Shown here: positions 7,062-14,788 of the stretch, one piece after another
Layout: the number at the start of each line of letters is the position of its first letter
How positions within the stretch are numbered: position 1 is the first letter of the stretch
Origin: Corynebacterium sp.
Lineage (GTDB): Bacteria; Actinomycetota; Actinomycetes; Mycobacteriales; Mycobacteriaceae
Length of the DNA: 16,611 nt
NCBI RefSeq assembly: GCF_030530965.1
Contig: NZ_JAUMTY010000049.1
Coordinates: 1 to 16,611, forward strand
Direction of reading: 5' to 3'
Notes under the pieces: generated by a model
Told to the model about the DNA's origin: nothing
Databases searched by the model: none
The model's input: only the letters and a program-made list of their open reading frames with translations
Program-made: the position numbers and the translations under genes

Positions 7062-8999
7062 TTATAGAGGCCGCTGCGTCGCCTGCTTAATCAAACCGGT
7101 CCTGTATTGCTCGAGCGCCACTAAGTCGCCAAACAGGTTGTTGTACTCGTCGTCGCTCGGTCGCAGGCGTTCCAGCGTCGACTTGAGTTCGGCAATCTGG
7201 TTGCCCACCCACACTGCTTGCAGGCGGACCATCGTGCTCCGCACGAACCACTCCATATTTTCACCCTCATAGTGGATCGGCTCCACCATGAGCTCAGTCA
7301 CCATCGACTCGCCCATCGGCTGCGGAAGATTCTCAATAACCTTCGTCACCCACGAGTTCCCGCCCGACTCCACATCCGCGGCCGCAGCGCACCCCCCGGC
7401 GCGCCGAATTCCCTCGGATATTTCCCGGTAGGTGGGGTGCCGAAAGCTCTCTGCGGGCAGAACATCGAACAATTCAGCGGCGGCAGCTGGTTCTTGCAAA
7501 GCGATCTTGAGAGCCTCACGTTCGCCGGCGAGTTCGCCATTACGCGGGTTTGGCCTGGTGAAACGCGGCTGGTTGGAACCCTGTGGGCCATTCGCGGCTG
7601 GGGATTTCACGCTCCACGTATTCCGCTGCTGGCGTGCTCGTCCACGCTTCAGCCCGGACGATTGTGGCTTGCGGGCGGCTCGTCGTACAGCGGCTTCGAC
7701 GTCGCTCACATCATCCCAGCCGAGCCACCCGGACAGCTTCCTGGCGTACGCCTTCTGCAGTGTGGTGTCTTTGACGCTGGCGACCGCGGGCGCAACGGCC
7801 TCCATGGCCTGCAATCGTCCTTCCGTCGTGTGAAGGTCAAACGAGGCAAGCGTCGTTCGTACAACAAACTCCACCATCGGAATCCGAGACATCACCAAAT
7901 CACGCACGGCGGCGTCACCGCCGGACAAGCGCAAGTCGCACGGATCCTGACCATTCGGTGCAACCGAGACGAAGCTTTTACCCAAGAACTCTTGATTTCC
8001 TTCGAAGGCGCGCATGGCTGCCTTCTGCCCTGCTTCATCGCCGTCGAAGGTATAAATCATCTCACCGCGGAAATGGGAGTCATCCAGCATGAGGCGTCGC
8101 ACCATCTGCAAGTGGTCCGCCCCGAACGCTGTTCCACACGCGGCAACCGCCGTCGTCACCCCGGCGGCGTGCATGGCCATAACATCCGTGTAGCCCTCAA
8201 CAATGACTGCCTGGTGGCGCTCGGCAATGTTCTTCTTGGCCTGGTCAATCCCGAACAGTACCTTCGACTTCTTGTACAACAAGGTTTCCGGGGTGTTCAT
8301 GTACTTCCCCAGCTTGTCGTCGTCGAAGAGTTTGCGGGCACCGAAACCAATGACATCGTTCGCAGTGTTGCGGATCGGCCAGGTCAGGCGTCGGTGAAAA
8401 CGATCAATCGGCCCACGACGCCCCTGGGAAGTCACCCCGGCGGCCTCTAACTCTTTGACGTCAAAACCCTTGCGGAGCAGGAACTTTGTCAGGGTGTCCC
8501 ATCCGCCCGGCGCGTAGCCACACCCAAACTGCTCCGCGTGTTCCTGAGAAAAACCGCGGTCGAGTAAGAACTGCCGTGCCGGCGCAGCTTCATCGGTGTC
8601 CAGGTGTTCGCGGTAAAACTCCTGGGTGGCTTTATTAATGGCGACGAGTCGCTGGCGAGTCCCCGGCTCTTCCCGACGTCCGGGCCCGCCACCTTGATAG
8701 TTAATGGTGTAGCCAATGCGCTCCGCACACTGTTCGACGGCCTCGGGAAACGACACCTGCTCCATTTCCATGAGGAAGCTGAAAACGTCGCCGCCCTTCC
8801 CCGTCGAAAAGCAGTGGTAGTACCCCTTGTTGGGACGGACGTGGAAACTCGGGGTCTTCTCGTCTTTAAAGGGCGATAGCCCCTTGAGCGAATCTGAACC
8901 GGCGGGTTTTAGCTGCACATATTCGCCCACGACCTCCTCGATCGGCGTGCGCTCACGGATCGCATCGATGTCACTCTCCGGGATTCGTCCTCTGGCCAT
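7062..8999 (-). CDS. dnaG: DNA primase DnaG with degenerate zinc-binding motif
   Basis: A 645-residue primase that makes RNA primers at the replication fork. The N-terminal domain (1-100) keeps the CHC2 zinc-domain layout, but the ligands are mostly gone: SPFK (42-45) replaces CPFH, and CFST (63-66) replaces CFGC, so only Cys63 remains. The catalytic core is intact: GFGARKLFDDD (218-228), TOPRIM Glu in VEGYTD (267-272), and the metal-binding acidic motif FDGDEAG (318-324). The last 200 residues should bind the DnaB helicase. The ATG at 8999 is preceded by TAGCAT with a 7-nt gap and no Shine-Dalgarno, so it is probably leaderless. Intact length and core say this is the working primase. I believe the altered motif also occurs in other Corynebacterium DnaG, from memory. 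The small ORFs on the opposite strand are shadows. Confidence 0.97.
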   Translation of the reverse strand: MARGRIPESDIDAIRERTPIEEVVGEYVQLKPAGSDSLKGLSPFKDEKTPSFHVRPNKGYYHCFSTGKGGDVFSFLMEMEQVSFPEAVEQCAERIGYTINYQGGGPGRREEPGTRQRLVAINKATQEFYREHLDTDEAAPARQFLLDRGFSQEHAEQFGCGYAPGGWDTLTKFLLRKGFDVKELEAAGVTSQGRRGPIDRFHRRLTWPIRNTANDVIGFGARKLFDDDKLGKYMNTPETLLYKKSKVLFGIDQAKKNIAERHQAVIVEGYTDVMAMHAAGVTTAVAACGTAFGADHLQMVRRLMLDDSHFRGEMIYTFDGDEAGQKAAMRAFEGNQEFLGKSFVSVAPNGQDPCDLRLSGGDAAVRDLVMSRIPMVEFVVRTTLASFDLHTTEGRLQAMEAVAPAVASVKDTTLQKAYARKLSGWLGWDDVSDVEAAVRRAARKPQSSGLKRGRARQQRNTWSVKSPAANGPQGSNQPRFTRPNPRNGELAGEREALKIALQEPAAAAELFDVLPAESFRHPTYREISEGIRRAGGCAAAADVESGGNSWVTKVIENLPQPMGESMVTELMVEPIHYEGENMEWFVRSTMVRLQAVWVGNQIAELKSTLERLRPSDDEYNNLFGDLVALEQYRTGLIKQATQRPL

Positions 9000-9006
9000 G
9001 GCAACT

Positions 9007-9012
9007 ATGCTA
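9007..9012 (-). promoter_or_regulatory. -10 element for leaderless dnaG
   Basis: On the minus strand TAGCAT (9012-9007) is followed by 7 nt and the dnaG ATG. A TTGACA (9026-9021) lies only 8 nt upstream of it, too close to be its -35, so the two do not form a standard pair. Confidence 0.45.
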
Positions 9013-9074
9013 CGTCGTCATGTCAAGCCCGAGGAGTGCCGTGACATTCGCCAGGGTATGACACAATATCGACC

Positions 9075-9602
9075 ATGCCGGGTGCACCTCAGAAGAACAC
9101 ACACAACGGATCACGGAACTCCCGACGGGGGCGTCACGTGTTATCCCTTCGTACGTTGACGTCGATACTTGGTGCTGTGGTGGCGGGTGCAGTTGGCCTG
9201 TGGGGATGGGATTCCGTCAACAACCCGAGCCACAACGGATCGCAGGGCAACGGGTCATCAACTGAGTCATCGAGCGGGTCGCATAAGGGGCGGTCGAACT
9301 CCATCCCAGCGTGCAACGCGAACCAGCTGCCTGATCAGGCACGCGTGGTCGTCGACGATATCAAGTCCGGTGGGCCATTTGATTACCCGCAGAAGGACGG
9401 TTCCCACTTCGGGAATTACGAGAACGCACTCCCTCACAAGAAGAGCAACTATTACCGCGAATACACCGTCGACGAGGATAAGACGGATCACAGTCGCGGA
9501 CCTGCCAGGATCATTACGGGCGGTTCGACCGCCACGCACCCCGACGTCTGGTACTACACCAGCGACCACTACTCGTCATTCTGTGAGATGCAGGAAAACT
9601 AG
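9075..9602 (+). CDS. Secreted guanyl-specific ribonuclease (RNase Sa / N1-T1 family)
   Basis: A 175-residue protein. A basic N-terminus and hydrophobic segment (about 23-45) form a signal peptide or anchor, followed by a Ser/Gly/Asn linker (47-76). The domain at 77-175 matches the microbial guanyl RNases: GGPFDYPQKDG (99-109) and NYE (114-116) for guanine binding. The catalytic set is Glu129 in YREYTV, Arg145 in RIITGG and His165 in DHYSSF. Cys80 and Cys170 occupy the places of the single disulfide of RNase Sa. It should cleave single-stranded RNA after G, outside the cytoplasm. No barstar-like inhibitor gene is in the window. The gene lies between dgt and dnaG on the opposite strand. Its TAG (9600-9602) overlaps the dgt stop (9601-9599), sharing CTAG. 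No Shine-Dalgarno; GTGACA (9041-9046) and CAATAT (9064-9069) are a weak promoter pair. Confidence 0.9.
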   Translation: MPGAPQKNTHNGSRNSRRGRHVLSLRTLTSILGAVVAGAVGLWGWDSVNNPSHNGSQGNGSSTESSSGSHKGRSNSIPACNANQLPDQARVVVDDIKSGGPFDYPQKDGSHFGNYENALPHKKSNYYREYTVDEDKTDHSRGPARIITGGSTATHPDVWYYTSDHYSSFCEMQEN

Positions 9603-10924
9603 CTCCACCCTGCTGACCAATCCCGAGCCGACCTATCCAACCGCTCGAGCCGGGACTCCGTCATCGAGGCCAACTGGTCAATGACAACGCGCAAACGCTC
9701 GGCATCCGTCGAGGCCTCATTCCACCAGCCTTGGTACAGCGGATCCAAGCTCGTCGGCGCGCCCGCATACAGATAATCCTTCACGCGGAACAGCCGATCA
9801 CGTTGACGCTCCTGGTTCTTCTGATGCAGCGACTGATCCATGACGTAGAGCACCGCCACGGACTTCAACAGGGTGATTTCGGCCACAATATCGGGTGGCA
9901 CGACTAAATCGTTGGAAAACCTCCCCGCGGCCATCTCCTCCGTCCACGCGGACTCGTCCCCATTCGTCATCGCACGTCGAGTCGCAGCAACCGTCGCGGA
10001 AATATAGCGCCCCACCAGCTGCGATGTCATCGCCTTCAAGGACACCGACGCGCCCAATGTCCCGTCATAATCAGCCGCCTCGGCAATGACCGGCAGCTGA
10101 CGCAACCGGTCGGAAGCGTCAACGAGTGCATCGGGATCGCCGCCAAAGACACCCGCGCCCTCTTCCGCTAACTGGGCAATCTCGACCAGGTCCCACAACA
10201 CGTTGAGGCTGACGCGGCCCGACAACACAGCGTCCTCCACGTCATGCACCGAATACGCGATGTCGTCGCTGACGTCCATAATCTGGGCTTCCAGACACTT
10301 CCTGCCCTCGGGAGCACCGCGACGGATCCACTCCAACAGCGGAGCATCCTCGTCATAGGCCGAATACTTCTTCCTCGCGACACCCTGTGGGCTCGATGCC
10401 GTCCACGGATACTTACACGTCGCATCCAACGACGCACGCGTCAAATTCAACCCCACACTCACCGGGTGGCCGTCGCGAACATCGCACACCTTCGCTTCCA
10501 AGCGGCTCAAGATACGCAATGTCTGAGCATTGCCCTCAAAACCACCACAATCCTGCGCGAGCTCGTCCAATGCCCGCTCACCGTTGTGGCCATAGGGCGG
10601 GTGGCCAATGTCATGACTAAGCCCCGCCAACTCGGCCAAATCAGTGTCCACCCCGAGCCCCGCCGCAATGCCCCGACTGATCTGAGCCACCTCAAGGCTA
10701 TGCGTCAACCGAGTCCGCGGCGTATCCCCCGTCTGCGGAGTAACCACCTGCGTCTTATCCGCTAACCGACGCAACGCGGCAGAATGCAGCACCCGGGCGC
10801 GATCCCGATCAAAATCGTCCCGCATCTCCGGCGTCGCCCCCGCCAACTGAGCACCCTTCGGCCCCTCCACCACACGGCGCTCATGATCCCGCTCAGAATA
10901 CGGGTACACCTTCCGCAATTTCAT
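9599..10924 (-). CDS. dgt: Deoxyguanosinetriphosphate triphosphohydrolase-like protein
   Basis: A 441-residue HD-domain dNTP triphosphohydrolase that splits dGTP (and possibly other dNTPs) into deoxynucleoside and triphosphate, tuning dNTP pools. The metal-binding set is visible: His75 in RLTHSLEVAQ, His104-Asp105 in GLSHDIGHPPYGHNGE, and Asp220/221 in DVSDDIAYSVHD. The early motif LHSAALRRLADKTQV (46-60) is also characteristic. It lies upstream of dnaG as in related genomes, but here an RNase gene on the other strand separates the two. It starts 44 nt after a YdcF-like gene on the same strand, so those two may be cotranscribed. No Shine-Dalgarno is seen before the ATG. GACAAT sits 7 nt upstream, a weak leaderless signal. 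The 3' end overlaps the convergent RNase gene by 4 nt. Confidence 0.95.
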   Translation of the reverse strand: MKLRKVYPYSERDHERRVVEGPKGAQLAGATPEMRDDFDRDRARVLHSAALRRLADKTQVVTPQTGDTPRTRLTHSLEVAQISRGIAAGLGVDTDLAELAGLSHDIGHPPYGHNGERALDELAQDCGGFEGNAQTLRILSRLEAKVCDVRDGHPVSVGLNLTRASLDATCKYPWTASSPQGVARKKYSAYDEDAPLLEWIRRGAPEGRKCLEAQIMDVSDDIAYSVHDVEDAVLSGRVSLNVLWDLVEIAQLAEEGAGVFGGDPDALVDASDRLRQLPVIAEAADYDGTLGASVSLKAMTSQLVGRYISATVAATRRAMTNGDESAWTEEMAAGRFSNDLVVPPDIVAEITLLKSVAVLYVMDQSLHQKNQERQRDRLFRVKDYLYAGAPTSLDPLYQGWWNEASTDAERLRVVIDQLASMTESRLERLDRSARDWSAGWS

Positions 10925-10968
10925 ACCGCTATTGTCGCACTACACGCCGCAAATCATTAGAGGCGCGC

Positions 10969-11634
10969 CTACTTCAACAAATCCTCTACATCCTGCTCCG
11001 ACATCACATTGGACCGATGCGTCGCCTGATAAAAAATCAAACCGCCGGTCTCATGCAGAATCCCCGAGAACTGCGCATCACGCGACCACACCGACGGCCC
11101 GTGACGCGTCGATACGGAATGCGTCGTAAAACCTTGATCCCGAACCATCGTCCGAGCACGCAACGCATGCCACGGATCCGTCACCACCACCGCCGAGGAC
11201 CAATGACGGTTCTCATTATGCGAGTACTCCGCAAGGGCCCGCGCAGAGGTCAAGGTATCCGAGCCATCACTGATAGGAACAATTGCCGACGACGGCACGC
11301 CCAGCTTCTCCAAGTACATCTTGCCGGCTTCAGCCTCCGTGTACTGGTCACCCTCCTGCTTGCCGCCCAAGGTCGCGATAACGGGGGCAGTGCCCTCCTG
11401 GTACATCGTGGCGGCTTTGTCTAGGCGCGCAGCGAACCATTCACTCGGCGTGCCGTTGTACTGCGCGGCCCCCATCACCACGATCACATCAGAGGGAGTG
11501 TCGTCATCATGGCGGGCAAACTGCCAAATTCGCAACGCCGTACCGCAGACCAATACAGCGGTGATCAACACGGCACCAACCACCACACGCCAGAGAGTCC
11601 GGCCCAACCAACGCCCCACACGTCCTCCATCCAC
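10969..11634 (-). CDS. YdcF/SanA-family (DUF218) membrane protein
   Basis: A 221-residue protein with one N-terminal TM segment (about 15-35) and a DUF218 domain. Family blocks are visible: DVIVVMGAAQYNGTPS (49-64), ARLDKAATMYQEG, then EAEAGKMYLEKLGVP, DTLTSARALAEY and VVVTDPWHALRA. ElyC, SanA and YdcF proteins of this family act in cell-envelope processes such as lipid carrier or peptidoglycan homeostasis, but the reaction is not established. The domain's side of the membrane is not decided here. The start is uncertain: GTG at 11634 has only a weak GGCGG upstream, while GTG at 11619 (216 residues) has GGAGGA 3 nt before it. Either leaves the TM segment intact. A 10-bp palindrome AGGCGCGCCT (10961-10970) overlaps the stop. 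dgt follows after 44 nt. Confidence 0.88.
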   Translation of the reverse strand: MDGGRVGRWLGRTLWRVVVGAVLITAVLVCGTALRIWQFARHDDDTPSDVIVVMGAAQYNGTPSEWFAARLDKAATMYQEGTAPVIATLGGKQEGDQYTEAEAGKMYLEKLGVPSSAIVPISDGSDTLTSARALAEYSHNENRHWSSAVVVTDPWHALRARTMVRDQGFTTHSVSTRHGPSVWSRDAQFSGILHETGGLIFYQATHRSNVMSEQDVEDLLK

Positions 11635-11704
11635 GACCGCCAGGTACAGCCCGCTAACCTACACCCAAACACATGCGTGTAGGCAAACACTCCACAGTTT
11701 TCTC

Positions 11705-11710
11705 TATTCT
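11705..11710 (+). promoter_or_regulatory. -10 element for leaderless TPM-domain gene
   Basis: TATTCT (TANNNT) is followed by 7 nt and the ATG at 11718, with no Shine-Dalgarno. The -35 position holds only GGCAAA (11682-11687), a poor match. Confidence 0.5.
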
Positions 11711-11717
11711 TTAGATC

Positions 11718-13988
11718 ATGGCAGTCATCCGGAACGACCACTACATCACTGAGCACGCCACACACGTCGCCGTTTCGGCGAGCACCGCCCGCAGACGTGG
11801 TGTGCGGCTCACTGCAACCGCAGCCGCGCTCACACTCACGGGCGGCGTGCTGCTGGGCAGCGCAACCATGCCCGAAGCCTCAGCTCAGGCGGCACACACC
11901 GCGCAGACCAACGTCGTCGCTCAAAGTGACTCCACAGGATCAAGTACCGACACTAGCGGTTCCAGTGTGGTTACCCGCGAACGCATCAATGACAGCGTTG
12001 GAGCCCTCACCGACAGTCAGAAGAAAGACCTGACGGAGAAAATCAAGAAGCTACAGGTCGACGATGACATCGCCATGACTGTCTACATCGAAAACAGCTT
12101 CGGCAGCATGTCGGGGAAAGAATGGGCGCACGAGCGGTTCCAGGAGAACCCGCAGTCCAATGTGCTTATCGTGGCTTTCGACGTCACTAAGCGCACGCAG
12201 GGGGTGTACGGCGGGCGGAACGTCGGCAATGCTGTGACAAAGAAAACGTACGAGGCCGCCAAGGAACCCCTCGCGGAGGATAACCCCGACTGGAATACCG
12301 TCATCACCGACAAGATCGACGCCGCGAAGGATGCGAATGATAATTCGGCGGCACTGTTCTGGCTGGGCGGTGGGGCTATTGCCATCATCGCTGCCGGTGG
12401 CGGCGTGTGGTACATGAACCGGCGACGCACGAAGAAGCAACAGGAAACGATGGTCAAGGATGCCCAAACCATCAATCCGGATGACACAACGTCGCTCAAC
12501 GAATTGCCCTACTCCGTGCTGGAGGAACGCGCGCAGGAAGAGCTCACGAGTACGGATGCGTCGATTCGGACAGCCGACGACGAACTTCGGCTGGCCATTG
12601 CGGAATTCGGTGAAGACCGGGCGCGGCCCTTCATCCGGGCCATGGATCACTCGAAGCGGACCCTGGAGAGGGCGTTCCAGCTCCGCAGCAAAATTGATTC
12701 GGGGACGGTGCGTTCTGAAGAAGAGCGCAAGGCCATGCTTGTGGACATCGTGAGCTCATGTGGGCAAGCCGACCGCGGCCTGGATAAACAATCCGACGAG
12801 TTCTCGCGACTTCGCGGGCTGCTCATCGATTCGGACCGACGGCTGGATGAGCTCACGCAACGCATTGTGTCGCTTCGCGCACGGCTGCCTCAGGCGTCAT
12901 CAACGCTGAGCGAGCTGCGCACGAAGTATGCGTCCGATGCCCTGGCTTCCATCGCGGACAATGTTGACATTGCCACCGAGCACCTGGATAACGCCGAGCG
13001 TGCCGTCGATAAAGGCCGTGCTCTCACCCACCAACCTGCAGGTGAGCAAGGCGGGCTCGTGGAATATATCCGCACCGCTGAAATGACCACCGGCCAAGCC
13101 GACGATCTCCTCACAGATATCGAGCAGGCCGACGAGCGGATTGCCGAGGCTCGGAGCAATATTCGCTCCCTTATTGACGAGATCACTGAGGAGCTGACCG
13201 AGGCTGGGAAACTTCGTGCGCGGGCAAGTGTTCAGGGTTCGCAGTTCGACTTCGACAAGATGGACGCCATTGCGACTGAAGCGTGGGATGCGGTAGAGGA
13301 TGCGCGCGCTATCGACGCGCCGACGGGGTCGTCAGCGGCTGCTCTTACTACGGGTGGCGACCAGGATGAAAGCGGATCAACCAACGCAAAGGGTGGAGAG
13401 CTCACGCGAACCGGTGCTGATCCGCTGGCGATGTATAAGCGGTTGTTGGAGGCGGATGAAAAGCTCGACGCGCTGCTTGAACAAGCGCGTGACTCGGATC
13501 GGGACCGTAACCGGGCGCTTCGTGTTTTCGATCGGACGCGCGATGATGCGGCCGCGCAGATTGAGGCAGCGGATAGTTTGATCTCTACCCGTGGTCAGGC
13601 TGTCGGCTCGCAGGCGCGAACTCTGCTCTCTGACGCTCAACGGCAATTGAGCCAGGCCCAGTCGCTGCGGACCACTGACACGCGACGTGCAATCTCGGAG
13701 GCACGCCACGCTGGCGAATTAGGCAGGCGGGCCGAACAAGCAGCGCGCAACGATATCGACGATTTCACTCGACGCAATCAGAGTTACTTCGGTGGCGGTG
13801 GCAACGGCGGCGCCTTCATCGCCGGAATGTTGATCTCCTCCCTCTTCCACGGCGGTGGCCACTACGGAGGGTACGGAAACTACGGCGGCGGTTTCGGCGA
13901 TGGTTTCGGCGACGACTTTGGTGGCTTCGGCGGATTTGGCGACGGCGGTTTCAGCGACGGCGGCAGCGGATTCGACGGAGCGTTCTAA
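11718..13988 (+). CDS. TPM-domain membrane protein with coiled coils and Gly-rich tail (Rv2345-like)
   Basis: A 756-residue protein. A Sec signal peptide ends at about residue 58 (twin Arg/basic n-region at 25-30, core 31-49, ASAQA-A site). A Ser/Thr/Asp linker leads into a TPM domain (about 85-205) containing MTVYIENSFG, NVLIVAFDVTKR and VYGGRNVG. A TM helix follows (about 211-233), then RRRTKK as stop-transfer. This puts TPM outside and the remaining ~520 residues in the cytoplasm. That part is mostly charged helix with coiled-coil character (250-690). The last ~65 residues are Gly/Phe/Tyr/Asp-rich with a short hydrophobic patch (AFIAGMLISSLFHGGG). TPM domains occur in photosystem II repair factor Psb32 and in actinobacterial envelope proteins; no enzymatic activity is shown here. 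M. tuberculosis has a similar protein next to dgt (Rv2345, from memory). Leaderless start. Confidence 0.88.
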   Translation: MAVIRNDHYITEHATHVAVSASTARRRGVRLTATAAALTLTGGVLLGSATMPEASAQAAHTAQTNVVAQSDSTGSSTDTSGSSVVTRERINDSVGALTDSQKKDLTEKIKKLQVDDDIAMTVYIENSFGSMSGKEWAHERFQENPQSNVLIVAFDVTKRTQGVYGGRNVGNAVTKKTYEAAKEPLAEDNPDWNTVITDKIDAAKDANDNSAALFWLGGGAIAIIAAGGGVWYMNRRRTKKQQETMVKDAQTINPDDTTSLNELPYSVLEERAQEELTSTDASIRTADDELRLAIAEFGEDRARPFIRAMDHSKRTLERAFQLRSKIDSGTVRSEEERKAMLVDIVSSCGQADRGLDKQSDEFSRLRGLLIDSDRRLDELTQRIVSLRARLPQASSTLSELRTKYASDALASIADNVDIATEHLDNAERAVDKGRALTHQPAGEQGGLVEYIRTAEMTTGQADDLLTDIEQADERIAEARSNIRSLIDEITEELTEAGKLRARASVQGSQFDFDKMDAIATEAWDAVEDARAIDAPTGSSAAALTTGGDQDESGSTNAKGGELTRTGADPLAMYKRLLEADEKLDALLEQARDSDRDRNRALRVFDRTRDDAAAQIEAADSLISTRGQAVGSQARTLLSDAQRQLSQAQSLRTTDTRRAISEARHAGELGRRAEQAARNDIDDFTRRNQSYFGGGGNGGAFIAGMLISSLFHGGGHYGGYGNYGGGFGDGFGDDFGGFGGFGDGGFSDGGSGFDGAF

Positions 13989-14026
13989 CACGCTCCGGTG
14001 GTTCTCTGTGGCCGGCGGTCGCCGGT

Positions 14027-14052
14027 GTGGCCACCGCTCCTCTGGTGGCCGC
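14027..14052. terminator. GC-rich hairpin between convergent genes
   Basis: GGCCACC (14029-14035) pairs with GGTGGCC (14044-14050) around an 8-nt loop. A G-C and a wobble pair extend the stem to 14027-14052. A second inverted repeat, CCGGCG/CGCCGG, lies at 14012-14025. There is no T-run on either strand. The position, in the 107-bp gap between the convergent gene ends at 13988 and 14096, suggests a shared termination region. Confidence 0.5.
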
Positions 14053-14095
14053 GATCCAGCCGAACGCCAACCGGCGGCCTCTCGGCCATAGATTC

Positions 14096-14788
14096 TTAGA
14101 GCAAGAACACCAACAACATAAACGGCAGGAGCACGATCAACAGCACCGTCCACATCCAGGTGCTTGTGACTAACTGCGACTCCAACTGCATCCGGGCAAC
14201 CCACGCCAGAAACACCTGTTGCTCGGTGGTCATCGCCGACTCCTGGCCGGGCTCTAATTCAACAACCACGTGCCGGACACCGCGATTACCGCCGGTGAAC
14301 TGCCCTAATTTCGTCTCATCGGGCGTCTCGAACACGAAGTCCAATTTGCCGCAGTTGACGATATTAACTGCGGGTACGCCCTCCGACGCGCCACTGGATT
14401 TGGACACTTCAGCACTGTCCGAAGCAGGATCGGCAGAAGGCGTCTCTGCGCTACCCATGTCCAGGGCCACACGCTTTGCACGCCCGATCTGCCCTTCTTT
14501 CCCCTCGCGCTGAGATTGCGGATCAGCGTGGAAATTCTGCCCATCAGGCCCTGACGCGGACAACCTCCCCTTCGTGTGTGGGACAAATGTCCACTCAGGC
14601 CACGATTCCGGATCCGCACTCGATTCCGAGGACGGTTGGTCGCCTCCCGCCGCAGCGCCGGATGGCTTCACCCGCGCCGATGTCAGCTCCCTCGACTGGG
14701 AAAACCGCGCGATTAATTCGTCGTCACGGAAAAGATCAAGGTGGGCAACGCCACCGTCTTCTTTACGAGGACCCCACGATAGTTTCAT
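14096..14788 (-). CDS. Hypothetical C-terminally tail-anchored protein, coupled to glyS
   Basis: A 230-residue protein I do not recognise. Residues 1-35 (KLSWGPR, HLDLFRDDELIARF) and 138-180 (PAVNIVNCGKLDFVFETPD, RHVVVELEPG) look beta-rich and folded. They are separated by a Ser/Asp/Pro/Gly-rich disordered stretch (about 42-137). There is no signal peptide. The only TM helix is at the extreme C-terminus (about 209-230, ending LLPFMLLVFLL), so the protein is probably held in the membrane by its tail with the body in the cytoplasm. The ATG directly follows the glyS TAA (TAAATG) with AGGG as a weak Shine-Dalgarno, so translation is likely coupled to glyS. It ends convergent to the TPM-domain gene. 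Function unknown. Confidence 0.8.
   Translation of the reverse strand: MKLSWGPRKEDGGVAHLDLFRDDELIARFSQSRELTSARVKPSGAAAGGDQPSSESSADPESWPEWTFVPHTKGRLSASGPDGQNFHADPQSQREGKEGQIGRAKRVALDMGSAETPSADPASDSAEVSKSSGASEGVPAVNIVNCGKLDFVFETPDETKLGQFTGGNRGVRHVVVELEPGQESAMTTEQQVFLAWVARMQLESQLVTSTWMWTVLLIVLLPFMLLVFLL

Noticed and set aside
7218..8450. A 410-codon plus-strand open frame opposite dnaG
   Set aside because: It is an antisense shadow of dnaG, whose product is fully recognisable. The antisense product shows no family features.
9075..9602. RNase as part of a toxin-antitoxin or contact-dependent inhibition system
   Set aside because: No immunity gene, no large delivery domain and no secretion-system neighbours are present; a simple secreted enzyme explains it.
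10961..10970. 10-bp palindrome AGGCGCGCCT at the end of the YdcF-like gene
   Set aside because: Too short for a terminator and contains a common GC-rich restriction-type palindrome; likely chance.
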